Below are positions 34,765 through 44,196 of a stretch of DNA of 64,000 nucleotides, one piece after another. The stretch covers positions 1 to 64,000 of the forward strand of contig NZ_JACXBW010000018.1 of assembly GCF_014712225.1 (NCBI RefSeq), in the 5' to 3' direction. The stretch's first letter is position 1; every line of letters starts with the position of its first letter. The notes under the pieces are model-generated. The model was given only the letters and a program-made list of their open reading frames with translations. It ran no database searches and was not told the origin of the DNA. Position numbers and translations under genes: made by a program. Source of the stretch: Pseudarthrobacter sulfonivorans (GTDB lineage: Bacteria; Actinomycetota; Actinomycetes; Actinomycetales; Micrococcaceae).

Positions 34765-35372
34765 CATCACCACTCGCTAAAGCTGCCGGACCTATCGCAG
34801 TGGTGTCCGGCGTCGTTTTCGCCGCTGTTGACGTGGCCCGCCTGCTCGCCGCCGACCGGAGCCGCGAACGGATCGACATGATGCGGCAGACGCCTTTCAT
34901 AGCAGCCAACGCCCTGTACTGGGTGGTGTTCATCGGGCTTGTCCTGGCCCTGGTGGCCGTCTACTTCAGGCTCGGCGGCCGGGCGGGGGGACTGGGGGCA
35001 GTTGCATTCTGTTTCGCACTGGTGGGCACCCTGGACATGGCGGGCAACATGTGGTTTGACGGCTTTGCCGGCCCCTGGATCGCCGACGTCGCGCCCGGTG
35101 CCATCCTGGCCGGCGGCTCGGGAATGCTGGCGGTGGGCGGGCTGTCCAGCTACGTGCTTTTCGCCGCGGGCTGGATCGTCTTTGGCATCGCCGGCTGGCG
35201 TTCACACATGTTCCCGGCGTGGATCGGCCTGCTGTTCGTTGTCGCAGGCCTCCTAGGCTACAACGCCGGGCTGCCGCCCTACGGGATCCCCATCGGCTTG
35301 GCCATGGCCGTCCTGGGGTGGTGGATCATCCGCACTGGAGCGCCTGCGGCGCACAACCGACCGGCGTCGTAA
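34761..35372 (+). CDS. Hypothetical integral membrane protein coupled to the CPBP protease
   Basis: A 203-residue protein with about six hydrophobic segments (residues 8-30, 46-66, 77-97, 107-135 in two parts, 148-164 and 170-187). It starts at ATG 34761, overlapping the CPBP stop (ATGA) with GAGGGAG just upstream, and has no catalytic motif. The overlap suggests it is a partner or substrate of the protease. No family recognised; DUF4386-like proteins look similar. Confidence 0.7.
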   Translation: MTSPLAKAAGPIAVVSGVVFAAVDVARLLAADRSRERIDMMRQTPFIAANALYWVVFIGLVLALVAVYFRLGGRAGGLGAVAFCFALVGTLDMAGNMWFDGFAGPWIADVAPGAILAGGSGMLAVGGLSSYVLFAAGWIVFGIAGWRSHMFPAWIGLLFVVAGLLGYNAGLPPYGIPIGLAMAVLGWWIIRTGAPAAHNRPAS

Positions 35373-35406
35373 CGCCCGGGATGGCACTTGGCAGCAGAAT
35401 GGGATC

Positions 35407-36471
35407 ATGGAATTCAACCGGCTGCTGCAGATCCGGCGCATCTACGCACAGCCAGCCGCTCTAGAGCTTCCCAGGGGCAAGGAGATCATCGAGCGCTGGC
35501 CGGATGCCGACGTCGTGCTTGTCGATAATCACTGGAACATCCCGGAGGTGCACGGTGATGAGACGAACGTGCCCCGCTGGTCCCGGATCAAGACCGAGGC
35601 GCTGGTGCTTGGCGTCAAGAAGGCGCTGACCATCCAGCCGAACGGCCGGTCCGCGGACTTCATTGCGCCCTCCACCGCGAACGGCTGCGCCATGGCCTGC
35701 GCCTACTGCTACGTGCCCCGGCACAAGGGGTACAGCAACCCGGTTACGGTGTTCGCGAACATCGACCAGATTGCCGCGGCCCTCGAGCGGCATGCCACGC
35801 GCCAGGGCATAAAGCTCGAGCCCAACCAGTGCGATCCTGCACTGTGGATCTACGACATCGGCGAAAACAGCGACTGCTCCGTCGACGCGCTGATCAGTGA
35901 CAACGTGGAGGATCTCGTCACGCTCTTCCGGGACCTGCCAACCGCCAAACTGTCCTTTGCCACCAAGTACGTGAACCAGGCCATGCTCGGCTGGGACCAC
36001 GGCGGTCACACCAGGATCCGCTTTTCGCTGATGCCCGCGGACCTGGCGAAATCGATTGACGTCCGGACCTCGCCGGTGGCTGGACGCATGGCGGCGATCA
36101 ACGACTTCGTCGATGCCGGGTACGAGGTACACGTGAACTTCTCCCCTGTCATCATCACGGGCACCTGGCTCAAGGATTGGGAGGAGCTGCTGCGCCAACT
36201 CGATGCCACCCTGACCGCCGCCGCAAAGGCCCAACTCGCGGCAGAAGTCATCTTCCTGACCCACAACGAGCGGCTCCACGAGGTCAACCTGGGGTGGCAT
36301 CCGCAGGCCGAAAATGTACTGTGGCGTCCGGACCTCCAGGAATCGAAGGTCTCCTCCAACGGCTTCACCAACGTCCGTTACCGCTCGGGAACCAAGGCCC
36401 GTTATGTGCGGCAGCTGACCGCGCTTATTGCGGAGATCGCGCCCTACTGCCGCATCCGCTACGCCTTCTGA
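35407..36471 (+). CDS. Spore-photoproduct-lyase-family radical SAM protein
   Basis: A 354-residue radical SAM protein with the cluster motif CAMACAYC (Cys94, Cys98, Cys101), followed by YVPRHKGYSNPVTVFANID and a (beta/alpha) barrel core. It matches the spore photoproduct lyase family, in which the true enzyme repairs thymine dimers of spore DNA. The organism type inferred here does not sporulate, so either it repairs a related lesion or it has another radical SAM role. It ends 28 bp before the next gene. Confidence 0.85.
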   Translation: MEFNRLLQIRRIYAQPAALELPRGKEIIERWPDADVVLVDNHWNIPEVHGDETNVPRWSRIKTEALVLGVKKALTIQPNGRSADFIAPSTANGCAMACAYCYVPRHKGYSNPVTVFANIDQIAAALERHATRQGIKLEPNQCDPALWIYDIGENSDCSVDALISDNVEDLVTLFRDLPTAKLSFATKYVNQAMLGWDHGGHTRIRFSLMPADLAKSIDVRTSPVAGRMAAINDFVDAGYEVHVNFSPVIITGTWLKDWEELLRQLDATLTAAAKAQLAAEVIFLTHNERLHEVNLGWHPQAENVLWRPDLQESKVSSNGFTNVRYRSGTKARYVRQLTALIAEIAPYCRIRYAF

Positions 36472-36488
36472 GGTATTTGGCGCCGCGC

Positions 36489-36494
36489 TAGACT
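36489..36494 (+). promoter_or_regulatory. -10 hexamer, leaderless arrangement
   Basis: TAGACT ends 5 nt before ATG 36500; no ribosome binding site is present. Confidence 0.55.
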
Positions 36495-36499
36495 GGATC

Positions 36500-37330
36500 A
36501 TGATCGGTGCCCGCGCCCGTTTTCCGGCCTGGCTCGTTGCCCTGGCGATTCTCCTCGGTGCCTGCGCGCCCGCGATCCGTCTCGACGCCGTCGCGACCGG
36601 TCAGCCTACCTCCGCCATCTCCTCGGTGCCGTCAGCCGCGGATGGGACCGCCGCGGCCCCGCAGCAGACCACGCTCCCCGCACCAGCCCCCGGCCCCGCG
36701 TCGGTTCCCACGCCAGCGCCGGCGCCTCAGGCGTTCGCCCTCAACCTCTACCAGGAGGGGGACTTCGTGCCGCAGTACACCTTCGACTGGTGTGTTGCGG
36801 CGAGCATCCAGATGGCGCACAACCTCATCGATGACACCGGCGGCGGCACGTGGACCGCTAGCGCTCACCAGGGCGAGCTGTGGGAGATGGCCCGGGCACG
36901 GTCGTCCAACTCGTTCAATGGTGCCAACCCGTTCGGCTGGGCGCAGGTGCTGACCGAGGTCGGGATGGGCCCATACAAGGTGGTCAGCATCGCCGACTAT
37001 GGGGACGCGCTGCGGACCGCGGCGCGCGCCATCGCGGACACGGACCGGCCGGTTGGGCTGGTCATGTGGAGCGGCCGCCACGCGTGGGTGATGAGCGGGT
37101 TTGAGTCGCTCGGCGATCCCGCCCAATTCCCCGAGTTCACGGTCACCGGCATCCGCGTCCAGGATCCGCTCTACCCTTACGGCAGCGGGCAGTGGGGACC
37201 GTCACCCGCGCCGAACAGCCTGCTTACCCCCGAGCAGTTGGCAACGCAGTTCGTGGCCCGCGAGCCGCGACGCTGGAGCAGCGATCTGCCAACCGGCTAC
37301 CTGCTGGTACTGCCGACCGCCCCGGCCTGA
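36500..37330 (+). CDS. Lipoprotein with a papain-like (C39-type) peptidase domain
   Basis: A 276-residue predicted lipoprotein (lipobox LLGAC, Cys22), then a Pro/Ala-rich linker to about residue 80 and a cysteine-peptidase-like domain. The candidate nucleophile is in TFDWCVAASIQMAHNLID and the candidate His in GRHAWVMSGFESLGD, the order and spacing of C39/papain-like folds. Substrate is unknown; surface location is inferred from the lipobox. The -10 TAGACT lies 5 nt upstream. Confidence 0.75.
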   Translation: MIGARARFPAWLVALAILLGACAPAIRLDAVATGQPTSAISSVPSAADGTAAAPQQTTLPAPAPGPASVPTPAPAPQAFALNLYQEGDFVPQYTFDWCVAASIQMAHNLIDDTGGGTWTASAHQGELWEMARARSSNSFNGANPFGWAQVLTEVGMGPYKVVSIADYGDALRTAARAIADTDRPVGLVMWSGRHAWVMSGFESLGDPAQFPEFTVTGIRVQDPLYPYGSGQWGPSPAPNSLLTPEQLATQFVAREPRRWSSDLPTGYLLVLPTAPA

Positions 37331-37358
37331 TCAGGCCGGGGCGTGTGCCGGCTCCCGG

Positions 37359-38606
37359 TCACCGCAGGGGGTCGAAGGCGCGGATCTCGTCCGGAATGTG
37401 CCCGGTGGCGATCTGCTCGGCCAGCAGTTTGCCGGTGGCCGGTCCAAGCACAACACCCCACATGCCGTGCCCGCCGGCGACGTAGACCCCGGGGGAACGG
37501 GTCGCGCCGACCACCGGCAGCCCGTCAGGCGTCACCGGACGGGCCCCCACCCAAATGTCCTCGAGGTTCTCCAGATCCATGTTGGTGAACAGCGGCCGCA
37601 CCGAGGCGAGGATGGCGTCAATGCGTCCCGTCTGCAATGGCTCGTCCGGACCGCGGAACTCCATGGTGCCGGCAATCCGAAGCCGGCCCTGGTATGGCGT
37701 GCACGCCACCCGGCGGGCCGGGAAGTAGATGGGGAACTCGGCGGGATCGTCCGTGGCGACACTGAAGGAATAGCCGCGGCCGGCCTGGATCCGGCTCTTC
37801 ACGCCGAGCGGCTTGGCCAGCGCCGGCAGCCAGGCTCCGGTGGCCAGCACCACGACGTCGGCGTCAACGGGCTCCTGCCCATAGCTCTCCACGGAGATCC
37901 CCTGCGGGCCGTGACGCAATGAGCGCACTTCCATGCCGGTCAGGATTTTTCCGCCGCGGGCCTGCACCGCATCGGCCAGGGCCTGAACAAACGGCCCGGG
38001 TTCGATGAAGCGCTGCTCCTCCATTTCGTAGACCGTTGAAACGCCGGCGGAGAGCTGCGGCACCTTGAGCTGCGGATTGTCCAGGCGCGTGAGCGGCACC
38101 TTCTGCCCGGCCTTCTCCACCTGCCGGATCTCGTGGATGAACGGCCGGCTTTCCTTTTCCCGCTCGAATCCGATGACAAAGGGTCCCTTCCGCGTCCACG
38201 CGTCCACGCCGCCGGAAGTCAGCTCATCGAAGGCGTCCAGGGCCATCCGGTCGATCGGCGTCAGCGCAGCCATGGCCTTGCCCCAGGCCCTGGCAGTGGC
38301 GTGCAGGCCGAAGCGTGCCAGGAACGCCCACAGCTTCGGATCCAGCCGCGCCGGGATATGCAGCGGCGCAGTAGCATCAAGCAGTGCCTTCGGGGCGTAG
38401 GACCACAGGGTCGGATCAGCCAGCGGCATGGCCATGCCTGGCGTGAGCCAGCCGGCGTTGCCCCACGAGGCGCCGGCGGCAACGGCGGAGCGCTCGAGGA
38501 CTGTCACCTCGATGCCGCGTTCCTGCAGATGCCAGGCCGTAGCCAGGCCAACCATTCCAGCACCGACAACGACGGCGGTGCGCGGCGACTGTGCGCGTGA
38601 ATACAT
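37359..38606 (-). CDS. dadA: D-amino-acid dehydrogenase (DadA-like FAD oxidoreductase)
   Basis: A 415-residue FAD protein of the DAO family. The N-terminal dinucleotide fold AVVVGAGMVGLATAWHLQERG, GNAGWLTPGMAMPLADP and the C-terminal VYVAGGHGMWGVVLGPATGKLLAE match DadA enzymes, which oxidise D-amino acids to keto acids and feed electrons to the respiratory chain. The divergent Lrp/AsnC gene fits dad-type regulation by amino acids. ATG 38606 follows GGGAGAG; a longer upstream frame overlaps the promoter. Confidence 0.85.
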   Translation of the reverse strand: MYSRAQSPRTAVVVGAGMVGLATAWHLQERGIEVTVLERSAVAAGASWGNAGWLTPGMAMPLADPTLWSYAPKALLDATAPLHIPARLDPKLWAFLARFGLHATARAWGKAMAALTPIDRMALDAFDELTSGGVDAWTRKGPFVIGFEREKESRPFIHEIRQVEKAGQKVPLTRLDNPQLKVPQLSAGVSTVYEMEEQRFIEPGPFVQALADAVQARGGKILTGMEVRSLRHGPQGISVESYGQEPVDADVVVLATGAWLPALAKPLGVKSRIQAGRGYSFSVATDDPAEFPIYFPARRVACTPYQGRLRIAGTMEFRGPDEPLQTGRIDAILASVRPLFTNMDLENLEDIWVGARPVTPDGLPVVGATRSPGVYVAGGHGMWGVVLGPATGKLLAEQIATGHIPDEIRAFDPLR

Positions 38607-38715
38607 TCCACTCTCCCTCAACCATGACGCATGCCACATGGCATTGGCTTCAGTCTGAAGAATGTAAAAACGAACCTCAATTGATTCGGCAATCATTCTG
38701 GGCAAAGCTGTGATT

Positions 38716-39237
38716 ATGCCAATTCATTCAGAAAAGATCGGACGTTTGTCGCCGGAACCGAAGAACGGTCGGCACCCGGTTCTGGACGAAACGGACCACC
38801 TCATCATCCAGATGCTGCAGGCCGACGCGCGGATGCCGAACAATGCCATCGCCGCTGCTGCGGGCATCGCCCCCTCCACCTGCCACGGCCGGATCCGCTC
38901 CCTTCAGGAGCGGGGCATCATCCGCGGCTTCCACGCGGATGTGGATCCGGCGGCAGTAGGGCGGGGACTGCAGGCCCTGATCGCCATCCGGCTGCATGCC
39001 CATGCGCGGTCCAACCTCACGGAGTTCGAAAAATATCTGGCCGGGCTGCCCGCCGTCGAGAGCATCTTCTTCGTCACGGGAGACCGGGATTTTCTCATTC
39101 ACGTCGCTGTGACTGATTCGGCCGCGCTCCGTGACCTGGTGGCAGCCAACCTCAGCCTCAGGCCGGAAGTGGCGGGGACGAATACCACCGTGATTTTTGA
39201 ATACTTGCGACCGACCGACAGATCGCCCGCTGCCTGA
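38716..39237 (+). CDS. Lrp/AsnC family transcriptional regulator
   Basis: A 173-residue regulator. An N-terminal winged helix-turn-helix (LDETDHLIIQMLQADARMPNNAI, then AGIAPSTCHGRIRSLQERGII) is followed by the RAM ligand-binding domain (LQALIAIRLHAHARSNLTEF ... FFVTGDRDFLIHVAV). It probably senses an amino acid and controls the divergent dadA across a relatively AT-rich 109-bp region. The start may be ATG 38716 or the in-frame GTG two codons earlier. Confidence 0.9.
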   Translation: MPIHSEKIGRLSPEPKNGRHPVLDETDHLIIQMLQADARMPNNAIAAAAGIAPSTCHGRIRSLQERGIIRGFHADVDPAAVGRGLQALIAIRLHAHARSNLTEFEKYLAGLPAVESIFFVTGDRDFLIHVAVTDSAALRDLVAANLSLRPEVAGTNTTVIFEYLRPTDRSPAA

Positions 39238-39274
39238 TCGCGTCTCCGGCGTTGCTTCAAGGCAGGCGACGCCG

Positions 39275-40348
39275 TTACCAGCCTCCGCGCGTGGGAGTGT
39301 GTCCCTTTCGGGCATCGTCGGGCATTGCCATTTCCGCCCGCAGCCCCAGGAGCCGGATAGGGCGGTCCGGTTCGATTGCGGTTGCGAGGTCCAGGGCCCG
39401 CGCGAGGATTTCGTTCCGGTCGAAGGTCTCTGGGATCTTCCTGGCGTGGGTTGTCGTGGAGAATGGCGCGTACCGGATCTTGAGAGTCAGCCCGACCACG
39501 GGCCGGCCTTCGGCCACAACATCCTCCAGGACACGCGCTGTCAGGTCCCTGACGGCGTCGTCCACCTGGGCGGGCTCGGTCAGGTCCTGCTGAAAGGTGG
39601 TTTCCCGGCTATGCCCGCGGGCCACCCACGGGGTGTCGTCGACGACGCTGGCGCCATCCCCGCGTCCCAATTCCGCGTACCAGGGACCCATCCTGGGCCC
39701 AAATTCCGGGACCAGGTCCTGGGGGTCTGCCGCAGCGAGCTGGGCGACGGTGCTGATGCCGAGTTTGGCCAGCCGGCCCGACACTTTGGTTCCGACGCCC
39801 CACAGGTCCTTGGTGGGGCGGTGGCCCATGACCTCCAGCCAGTTCCCGGCAGTGAGCCGGAAGACGCCGGCCGGCTTGCCGAAGCCGGTGGCGACCTTGG
39901 CCCGGACCAGGGTGTCGCCGATGCCCACGCTGCAGTGCAGCCGTGTTTGCTCCAGGACAGCGGCCTGCACCTGCCGTGCATAGGCTTCCGGATTTTCTGT
40001 CTCGGTGCCGATAAAGGCTTCGTCCCAGCCGAGCACCTGCACGGTGGCGCCCGGCTGCGCGCGCAGGGTAGCCATCACCGTTTCAGAGGCCGCGAGATAA
40101 GCCTCGTGATCAACGGGCAGGACCACGGCGTCAGGCACTTTCCGGACCGCAATGCGCAAGGGCATTCCGGAACCCACGCCGAACGCCCTGGCTTCATAGG
40201 AGGCGGTCGACACCACAGCCCGTTCCGTCGGGTCGCCCCGGCCGCCGACAATGACCGGTTTGCCCGCAAGCTCCGGCCGCCGGAGCACTTCGACCGCGGC
40301 GATGAATTGGTCGAGATCGACATGCAGCACCCACGGGATTCCGCTCAC
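39275..40348 (-). CDS. dinB: Y-family DNA polymerase IV, DinB2-like
   Basis: A 357-residue translesion polymerase. Catalytic carboxylates are visible: Asp11 in HVDLDQF and Asp109/Glu110 in LGWDEAF. The helix-hairpin-helix region (KDLWGVGTKVSGRLAKLGI) and little-finger domain are complete. Residue 16, where most DinB proteins have the aromatic steric gate that excludes ribonucleotides (DxDxFF/FY), is isoleucine. Mycobacterial DinB2 has Leu there and incorporates ribonucleotides, so a similar property is predicted. No LexA box was identified. Confidence 0.88.
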   Translation of the reverse strand: MSGIPWVLHVDLDQFIAAVEVLRRPELAGKPVIVGGRGDPTERAVVSTASYEARAFGVGSGMPLRIAVRKVPDAVVLPVDHEAYLAASETVMATLRAQPGATVQVLGWDEAFIGTETENPEAYARQVQAAVLEQTRLHCSVGIGDTLVRAKVATGFGKPAGVFRLTAGNWLEVMGHRPTKDLWGVGTKVSGRLAKLGISTVAQLAAADPQDLVPEFGPRMGPWYAELGRGDGASVVDDTPWVARGHSRETTFQQDLTEPAQVDDAVRDLTARVLEDVVAEGRPVVGLTLKIRYAPFSTTTHARKIPETFDRNEILARALDLATAIEPDRPIRLLGLRAEMAMPDDARKGHTPTRGGW

Positions 40349-40414
40349 GCCACCAGTCTGCCCTAAACATCCCTGGCAAGCATCGTGCCCTGCTGCGCCA
40401 CCAGGGCGGCGAAA

Positions 40415-40444
40415 GTTGACTTTTCAACCATTAGTGGCAGAATA
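40415..40444 (+). promoter_or_regulatory. Candidate promoter with inverted repeat upstream of the SDR gene
   Basis: TTGACT (40416-40421) and AGAATA (40439-40444) are spaced 17 bp. The -35 is inside the inverted repeat GTTGA-CTTT-TCAAC (40415-40428), a possible operator. Confidence 0.35.
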
Positions 40445-40524
40445 GATGCATACGCATATAGATGCGCACCGCGGAACATCGACACAACCGTGCCCGCGAA
40501 ATCGCTTAGAGATTGGACTGACTC

Positions 40525-41244
40525 ATGCAACTCGAGAACAAGGTCGCATTCATCACCGGCGGCGGATCGGGGCTCGGCCTCGCGACCGCAAAGACCTTCC
40601 TTGCCGAAGGCGCGAAGGTCATGATCTTCGACTACAACCCCAAGTCGCAGGAAGTGGCCGACGAGATCGGCGCGAAGTTCGTCCAGGGCGATGTCTCGAA
40701 GGCCGAAAGCGTTGAGGCCGCCGTCGCCAAGACGGTCGAGGAATTCGGCAGCCTCGACATTGCCGTCGCCTCGGCGGGTGTCGGCGGCGAGGGCGACGTT
40801 GTCACCTCGACCGTGGAAAACTGGGAGCGCACCAACGGCATCGACTACTCAGGCGTGTTCTACACCAACAAGTACGCCATCGAGCAGCTCCTCAAACAGG
40901 GCAACGGCGGCGTGGTGGTTAACCTCGCGTCGATGTTCGGCCTCGTGGCCGTCTCGAACAACATCGCTTACTCGGCTTCGAAGGGCGGCGTTGTGAACAT
41001 GACCCGCGCCGCCGGGACGATGTACGCGAAGGAGGGCATCCGTGTGAACGCGGTGGCCCCGGGCGTCATCCGTACCCCGCTCATCGACGAACAGACCCTC
41101 GAGCAGTATGCAAACCTGCACCCGGCCGGACGCGTCGGTGAGGCGCAGGAAGTTGCCGACCTCATCACCTTCCTGGCGAGCGACAAGGCGAAGTTCATCA
41201 CGGGCGCCACCATTCCGATCGACGGCGGCTACACGGCCGTCTAG
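40525..41244 (+). CDS. Short-chain dehydrogenase/reductase (SDR) family protein
   Basis: A 239-residue classical SDR. The cofactor loop FITGGGSGLGLATAKTF, an acidic residue after strand 2 (IFDYN, favouring NAD), the catalytic YSASKGG with upstream Ser in NLASMF, and the final TGATIPIDGGYTAV are all present. The substrate is unknown. Serine is encoded mainly by TCG, unlike flanking genes that use TCC/AGC, which hints at acquisition by transfer. A promoter-like element lies 80-110 bp upstream, and a strong hairpin follows the stop. Confidence 0.88.
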   Translation: MQLENKVAFITGGGSGLGLATAKTFLAEGAKVMIFDYNPKSQEVADEIGAKFVQGDVSKAESVEAAVAKTVEEFGSLDIAVASAGVGGEGDVVTSTVENWERTNGIDYSGVFYTNKYAIEQLLKQGNGGVVVNLASMFGLVAVSNNIAYSASKGGVVNMTRAAGTMYAKEGIRVNAVAPGVIRTPLIDEQTLEQYANLHPAGRVGEAQEVADLITFLASDKAKFITGATIPIDGGYTAV

Positions 41245-41262
41245 CCGAAGCCCGCACCTCAC

Positions 41263-41295
41263 GAAAGCGCCCCCTCCACCGGAGGGGGCGCTTTC
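41263..41295. terminator. Bidirectional terminator between the SDR gene and clpB
   Basis: GAAAGCGCCCCCTCC pairs perfectly with GGAGGGGGCGCTTTC around a 3-nt loop. It is placed between two convergent genes. Confidence 0.85.
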
Positions 41296-41310
41296 CGTCA
41301 ACGGTCCGCT

Positions 41311-43968
41311 TTATTCCTTCCGCCGCACCACCAGGCCGGTACCGGCGGGAGCGCCGCCGTCGGGCCCTGCCACTGCCTCAAGTCCCTCGATGGTGAGTTC
41401 ATCGAGGTCGGCCGCCGTGTCCACCAGCACGGTGTCGCCGTCGGCGATGACGCCGGCGAGGATGGCCTTCGCCAGACGGTCGCCGATCTCGCGCTGTACG
41501 AGCCGGCGGAGCGGCCGGGCGCCGTATGCCGGATCAAAACCGGACATGGCCAGCCAGGCGCGGGCGCCGTCGGACACTTCCAGCGTGAGCCGGCGGTCGT
41601 GCAGCCGCTTTCCGAGCTCAGCCACCTGCAGTTCCACGATGTGGGACAGCTCGTCCACGGTCAGGGCATCAAACAGCACCACCTCATCCAGCCGGTTCAG
41701 GAACTCCGGCTTGAAGGAGGCATTGACGGTGGTCATCACGGCATTCCGCTTGGCCTGGGCGTCCAGCGACTGGTCCACCAGGAACTGGCTGCCGAGGTTG
41801 GACGTCAGCACCAGGATGGCGTTGCGGAAGTCCACGGTGCGGCCCTGGCCATCGGTGAGACGGCCGTCGTCGAGTACCTGCAGGAGGATGTCGAAGACCT
41901 CCGGGTGGGCCTTCTCCACTTCGTCCAGCAGGATCACTGAATACGGCCGACGGCGGACGGCCTCAGTCAGCTGGCCGCCCTCCTCGTAGCCGACATAGCC
42001 CGGAGGGGCACCAACAAGCCGGGCCACCGAATGCTTCTCGCCGTACTCGGACATGTCGATCCGCACCATGGCGCGTTCGTCGTCGAACAGGAAGTCCGCG
42101 AGCGCCTTGGCGAGTTCCGTTTTGCCCACGCCGGTGGGTCCGAGGAAAAGGAACGAACCCGTGGGCCGGTTGGGGTCACTGATGCCGGCCCGGGCACGCC
42201 GCACGGCATCGGACACCGCGGTCACGGCCTTGGACTGGCCGATCAGGCGCTTGCCGAGCTCTTCCTCCATGTGCAGGAGCTTCTGGCTTTCGCCCTGCAG
42301 CATGCGGCCGGCGGGAATGCCTGTCCAAGCGGAAATGACCTCGGCAATGTCGTCCGCGGTAACCTGCTCAGGCACCATCTGGCCGGACTTGTCCGTCACA
42401 GCCTCTTCAGCTGCGGCGGCCGCGTTCAGCTCGCGTTCCAGCGCCGGGATCTCCCCGTAAAGGATCCGCGACGCCGTCTCCAGGTCACCTTCACGCGCTG
42501 CCTTGTCGTAGGTGGAGCGGAGTTCGTCCAGCTTCGCCTTCAGGTCGCCTACGCGGTTCAGCCCCGCCTTCTCGGCCTCCCAGCGCGCGTTCAGCGCATC
42601 CAGCTCCTCGGTTTTGTCCGCCTTGTCCGAGCGTAGGGCGGCGAGGCGCTCCACGGAGGCGGCGTCCTTCTCGTTCGCGAGGGCCAACTCCTCCATGGTC
42701 AATCGGTCCACGGCGCGGCGCAGCTGGTCAATTTCCTCCGGGGCGGAGTCGATCTCCATCCGCAGCCGGGACGCGGCCTCATCCACCAGGTCGATGGCCT
42801 TATCCGGAAGCTGCCGGCCCGAGATGTAGCGGTTGGACAAGGTGGCGGCGGCTACCAGGGCGGCGTCAGCAATGGTCACCTTGTGGTGCGCCTCGTAACG
42901 TTCCTTCAGTCCGCGAAGGATGCCGATGGTGTCCTCCACGCTCGGCTCGCCGACGTAAACCTGCTGGAACCGGCGCTCCAGGGCAGGGTCCTTTTCGATG
43001 TTCTCGCGGTACTCGTCCAGCGTGGTGGCACCGATCAGGCGCAGCTCGCCGCGGGCCAGCATGGGCTTGAGCATGTTGCCGGCATCCATGGACGACTCTC
43101 CTGTTGCCCCGGCACCCACCACCGTATGGATCTCGTCAATGAAGGTGACGATCTGGCCCTCGGAGTTTTTGATTTCCTCCAGAACGGCCTTGAGCCTTTC
43201 CTCGAATTCGCCGCGGTATTTGGCGCCCGCCACCATGGAGGCGAGGTCCAAAGCGATCAGCGTCTTCCCGCGCAGGCTTTCGGGGACGTCGCCTGCCACG
43301 ATGCGCTGGGCGAGGCCTTCGACGACGGCCGTCTTGCCCACGCCGGGCTCGCCGATGATGACGGGGTTGTTTTTGGTGCGGCGGCTCAGCACCTGGATGA
43401 TGCGGCGGATCTCGATGTCGCGGCCGATCACCGGGTCCAGCTTGCCCGAGCGCGCCATCGCGGTGAGGTCGGTGCCGAACTTCTCCAGGGACTGGAAAGT
43501 GTTCTCGGGGTCCGGGCTGGTGACTTTGCGGTCACCGCGGACACCCGGCAGGGCGGCGAGGAGCGCTTCATGGGAGGCGCCGGCGTCGCGCATTAACCGC
43601 CCGACGGCGTCACTTCCGGCAGAGAGCCCCAGCAGCAGCACTTCGGTGGACACAAAGGTGTCACCGAGGCGGTCGGCCTCGTTTTTGGCGTTTTGGATGG
43701 CCTGCAGCGCGGGCCGGGACAGCTGGGCCTGTTGCGTGGAGCCGCCCGAGGTTGCCGGCAGTGCCTTGATGGCACTGCTCGCCTGGACGCTGACGGTGTC
43801 CGGATCAGCGCCGGTGGCGCGGAGGAGCGCGACCGCGACACCCTCCCGCTGATCCATGAGCGCCTTGAGCAGGTGGGCCGGCTCGACCTGCGGGTTGCCC
43901 GCAGTGGAGGCGTTCATGGCTGCTGCCGAAAGAGCCTCCTGGCTCTTGGTGGTGAATTTGACGTCCAA
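41311..43968 (-). CDS. clpB: Disaggregase chaperone ClpB
   Basis: An 885-residue Hsp100 chaperone that, with DnaK, resolubilises aggregated proteins. Order: Clp N-terminal domain (1-145), NBD1 (Walker A GEPGVGKT at 206-213), the middle coiled coil with [14 protein letters not shown], and NBD2 (Walker A GPTGVGKT near residue 610; [16 protein letters not shown]). The start is TTG 43968, giving the family N-terminus (M)[12 protein letters not shown], with AAGGAG upstream; longer frames run into the promoter. A HAIR-type operator lies 32 bp upstream, so HspR control is expected. Confidence 0.96.
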   Translation of the reverse strand: MDVKFTTKSQEALSAAAMNASTAGNPQVEPAHLLKALMDQREGVAVALLRATGADPDTVSVQASSAIKALPATSGGSTQQAQLSRPALQAIQNAKNEADRLGDTFVSTEVLLLGLSAGSDAVGRLMRDAGASHEALLAALPGVRGDRKVTSPDPENTFQSLEKFGTDLTAMARSGKLDPVIGRDIEIRRIIQVLSRRTKNNPVIIGEPGVGKTAVVEGLAQRIVAGDVPESLRGKTLIALDLASMVAGAKYRGEFEERLKAVLEEIKNSEGQIVTFIDEIHTVVGAGATGESSMDAGNMLKPMLARGELRLIGATTLDEYRENIEKDPALERRFQQVYVGEPSVEDTIGILRGLKERYEAHHKVTIADAALVAAATLSNRYISGRQLPDKAIDLVDEAASRLRMEIDSAPEEIDQLRRAVDRLTMEELALANEKDAASVERLAALRSDKADKTEELDALNARWEAEKAGLNRVGDLKAKLDELRSTYDKAAREGDLETASRILYGEIPALERELNAAAAAEEAVTDKSGQMVPEQVTADDIAEVISAWTGIPAGRMLQGESQKLLHMEEELGKRLIGQSKAVTAVSDAVRRARAGISDPNRPTGSFLFLGPTGVGKTELAKALADFLFDDERAMVRIDMSEYGEKHSVARLVGAPPGYVGYEEGGQLTEAVRRRPYSVILLDEVEKAHPEVFDILLQVLDDGRLTDGQGRTVDFRNAILVLTSNLGSQFLVDQSLDAQAKRNAVMTTVNASFKPEFLNRLDEVVLFDALTVDELSHIVELQVAELGKRLHDRRLTLEVSDGARAWLAMSGFDPAYGARPLRRLVQREIGDRLAKAILAGVIADGDTVLVDTAADLDELTIEGLEAVAGPDGGAPAGTGLVVRRKE

Positions 43969-43999
43969 AGAGAGCTCCTTCCGAATGAGCATTTTCGCT

Positions 44000-44024
44000 A
44001 AGTTGAGTCTACTACGCTCAACTT
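44000..44024 (-). promoter_or_regulatory. HAIR element (HspR operator) of clpB
   Basis: AAGTTGAG and CTCAACTT form a perfect 8-bp inverted repeat around 9 bp. Read as TTGAGT-N7-GCTCAA it closely matches the known HspR-associated inverted repeat CTTGAGT-N7-ACTCAAG of actinobacterial dnaK and clpB promoters. Confidence 0.85.
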
Positions 44025-44196
44025 TGATGCGTGCAAGACAGGGAGCATTTTTGCCCACAGCGAACCGGGTTTTCGGCAGCATCATCCGGACCCGAAGTAG
44101 TGCCCTTGCACTGTATCGCCGCCGGCCGGATCAACCTAGGATCGATGTGTGACCGGGGACCACTGTTCCGCCGGCGCACTCCAGCGGAGGTTCACC

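Noticed and set aside
37101-37922. 273-codon plus-strand ORF after the papain-like lipoprotein gene
   Set aside because: It lies in the wrong frame of that gene and antisense to dadA, with no plausible domain.
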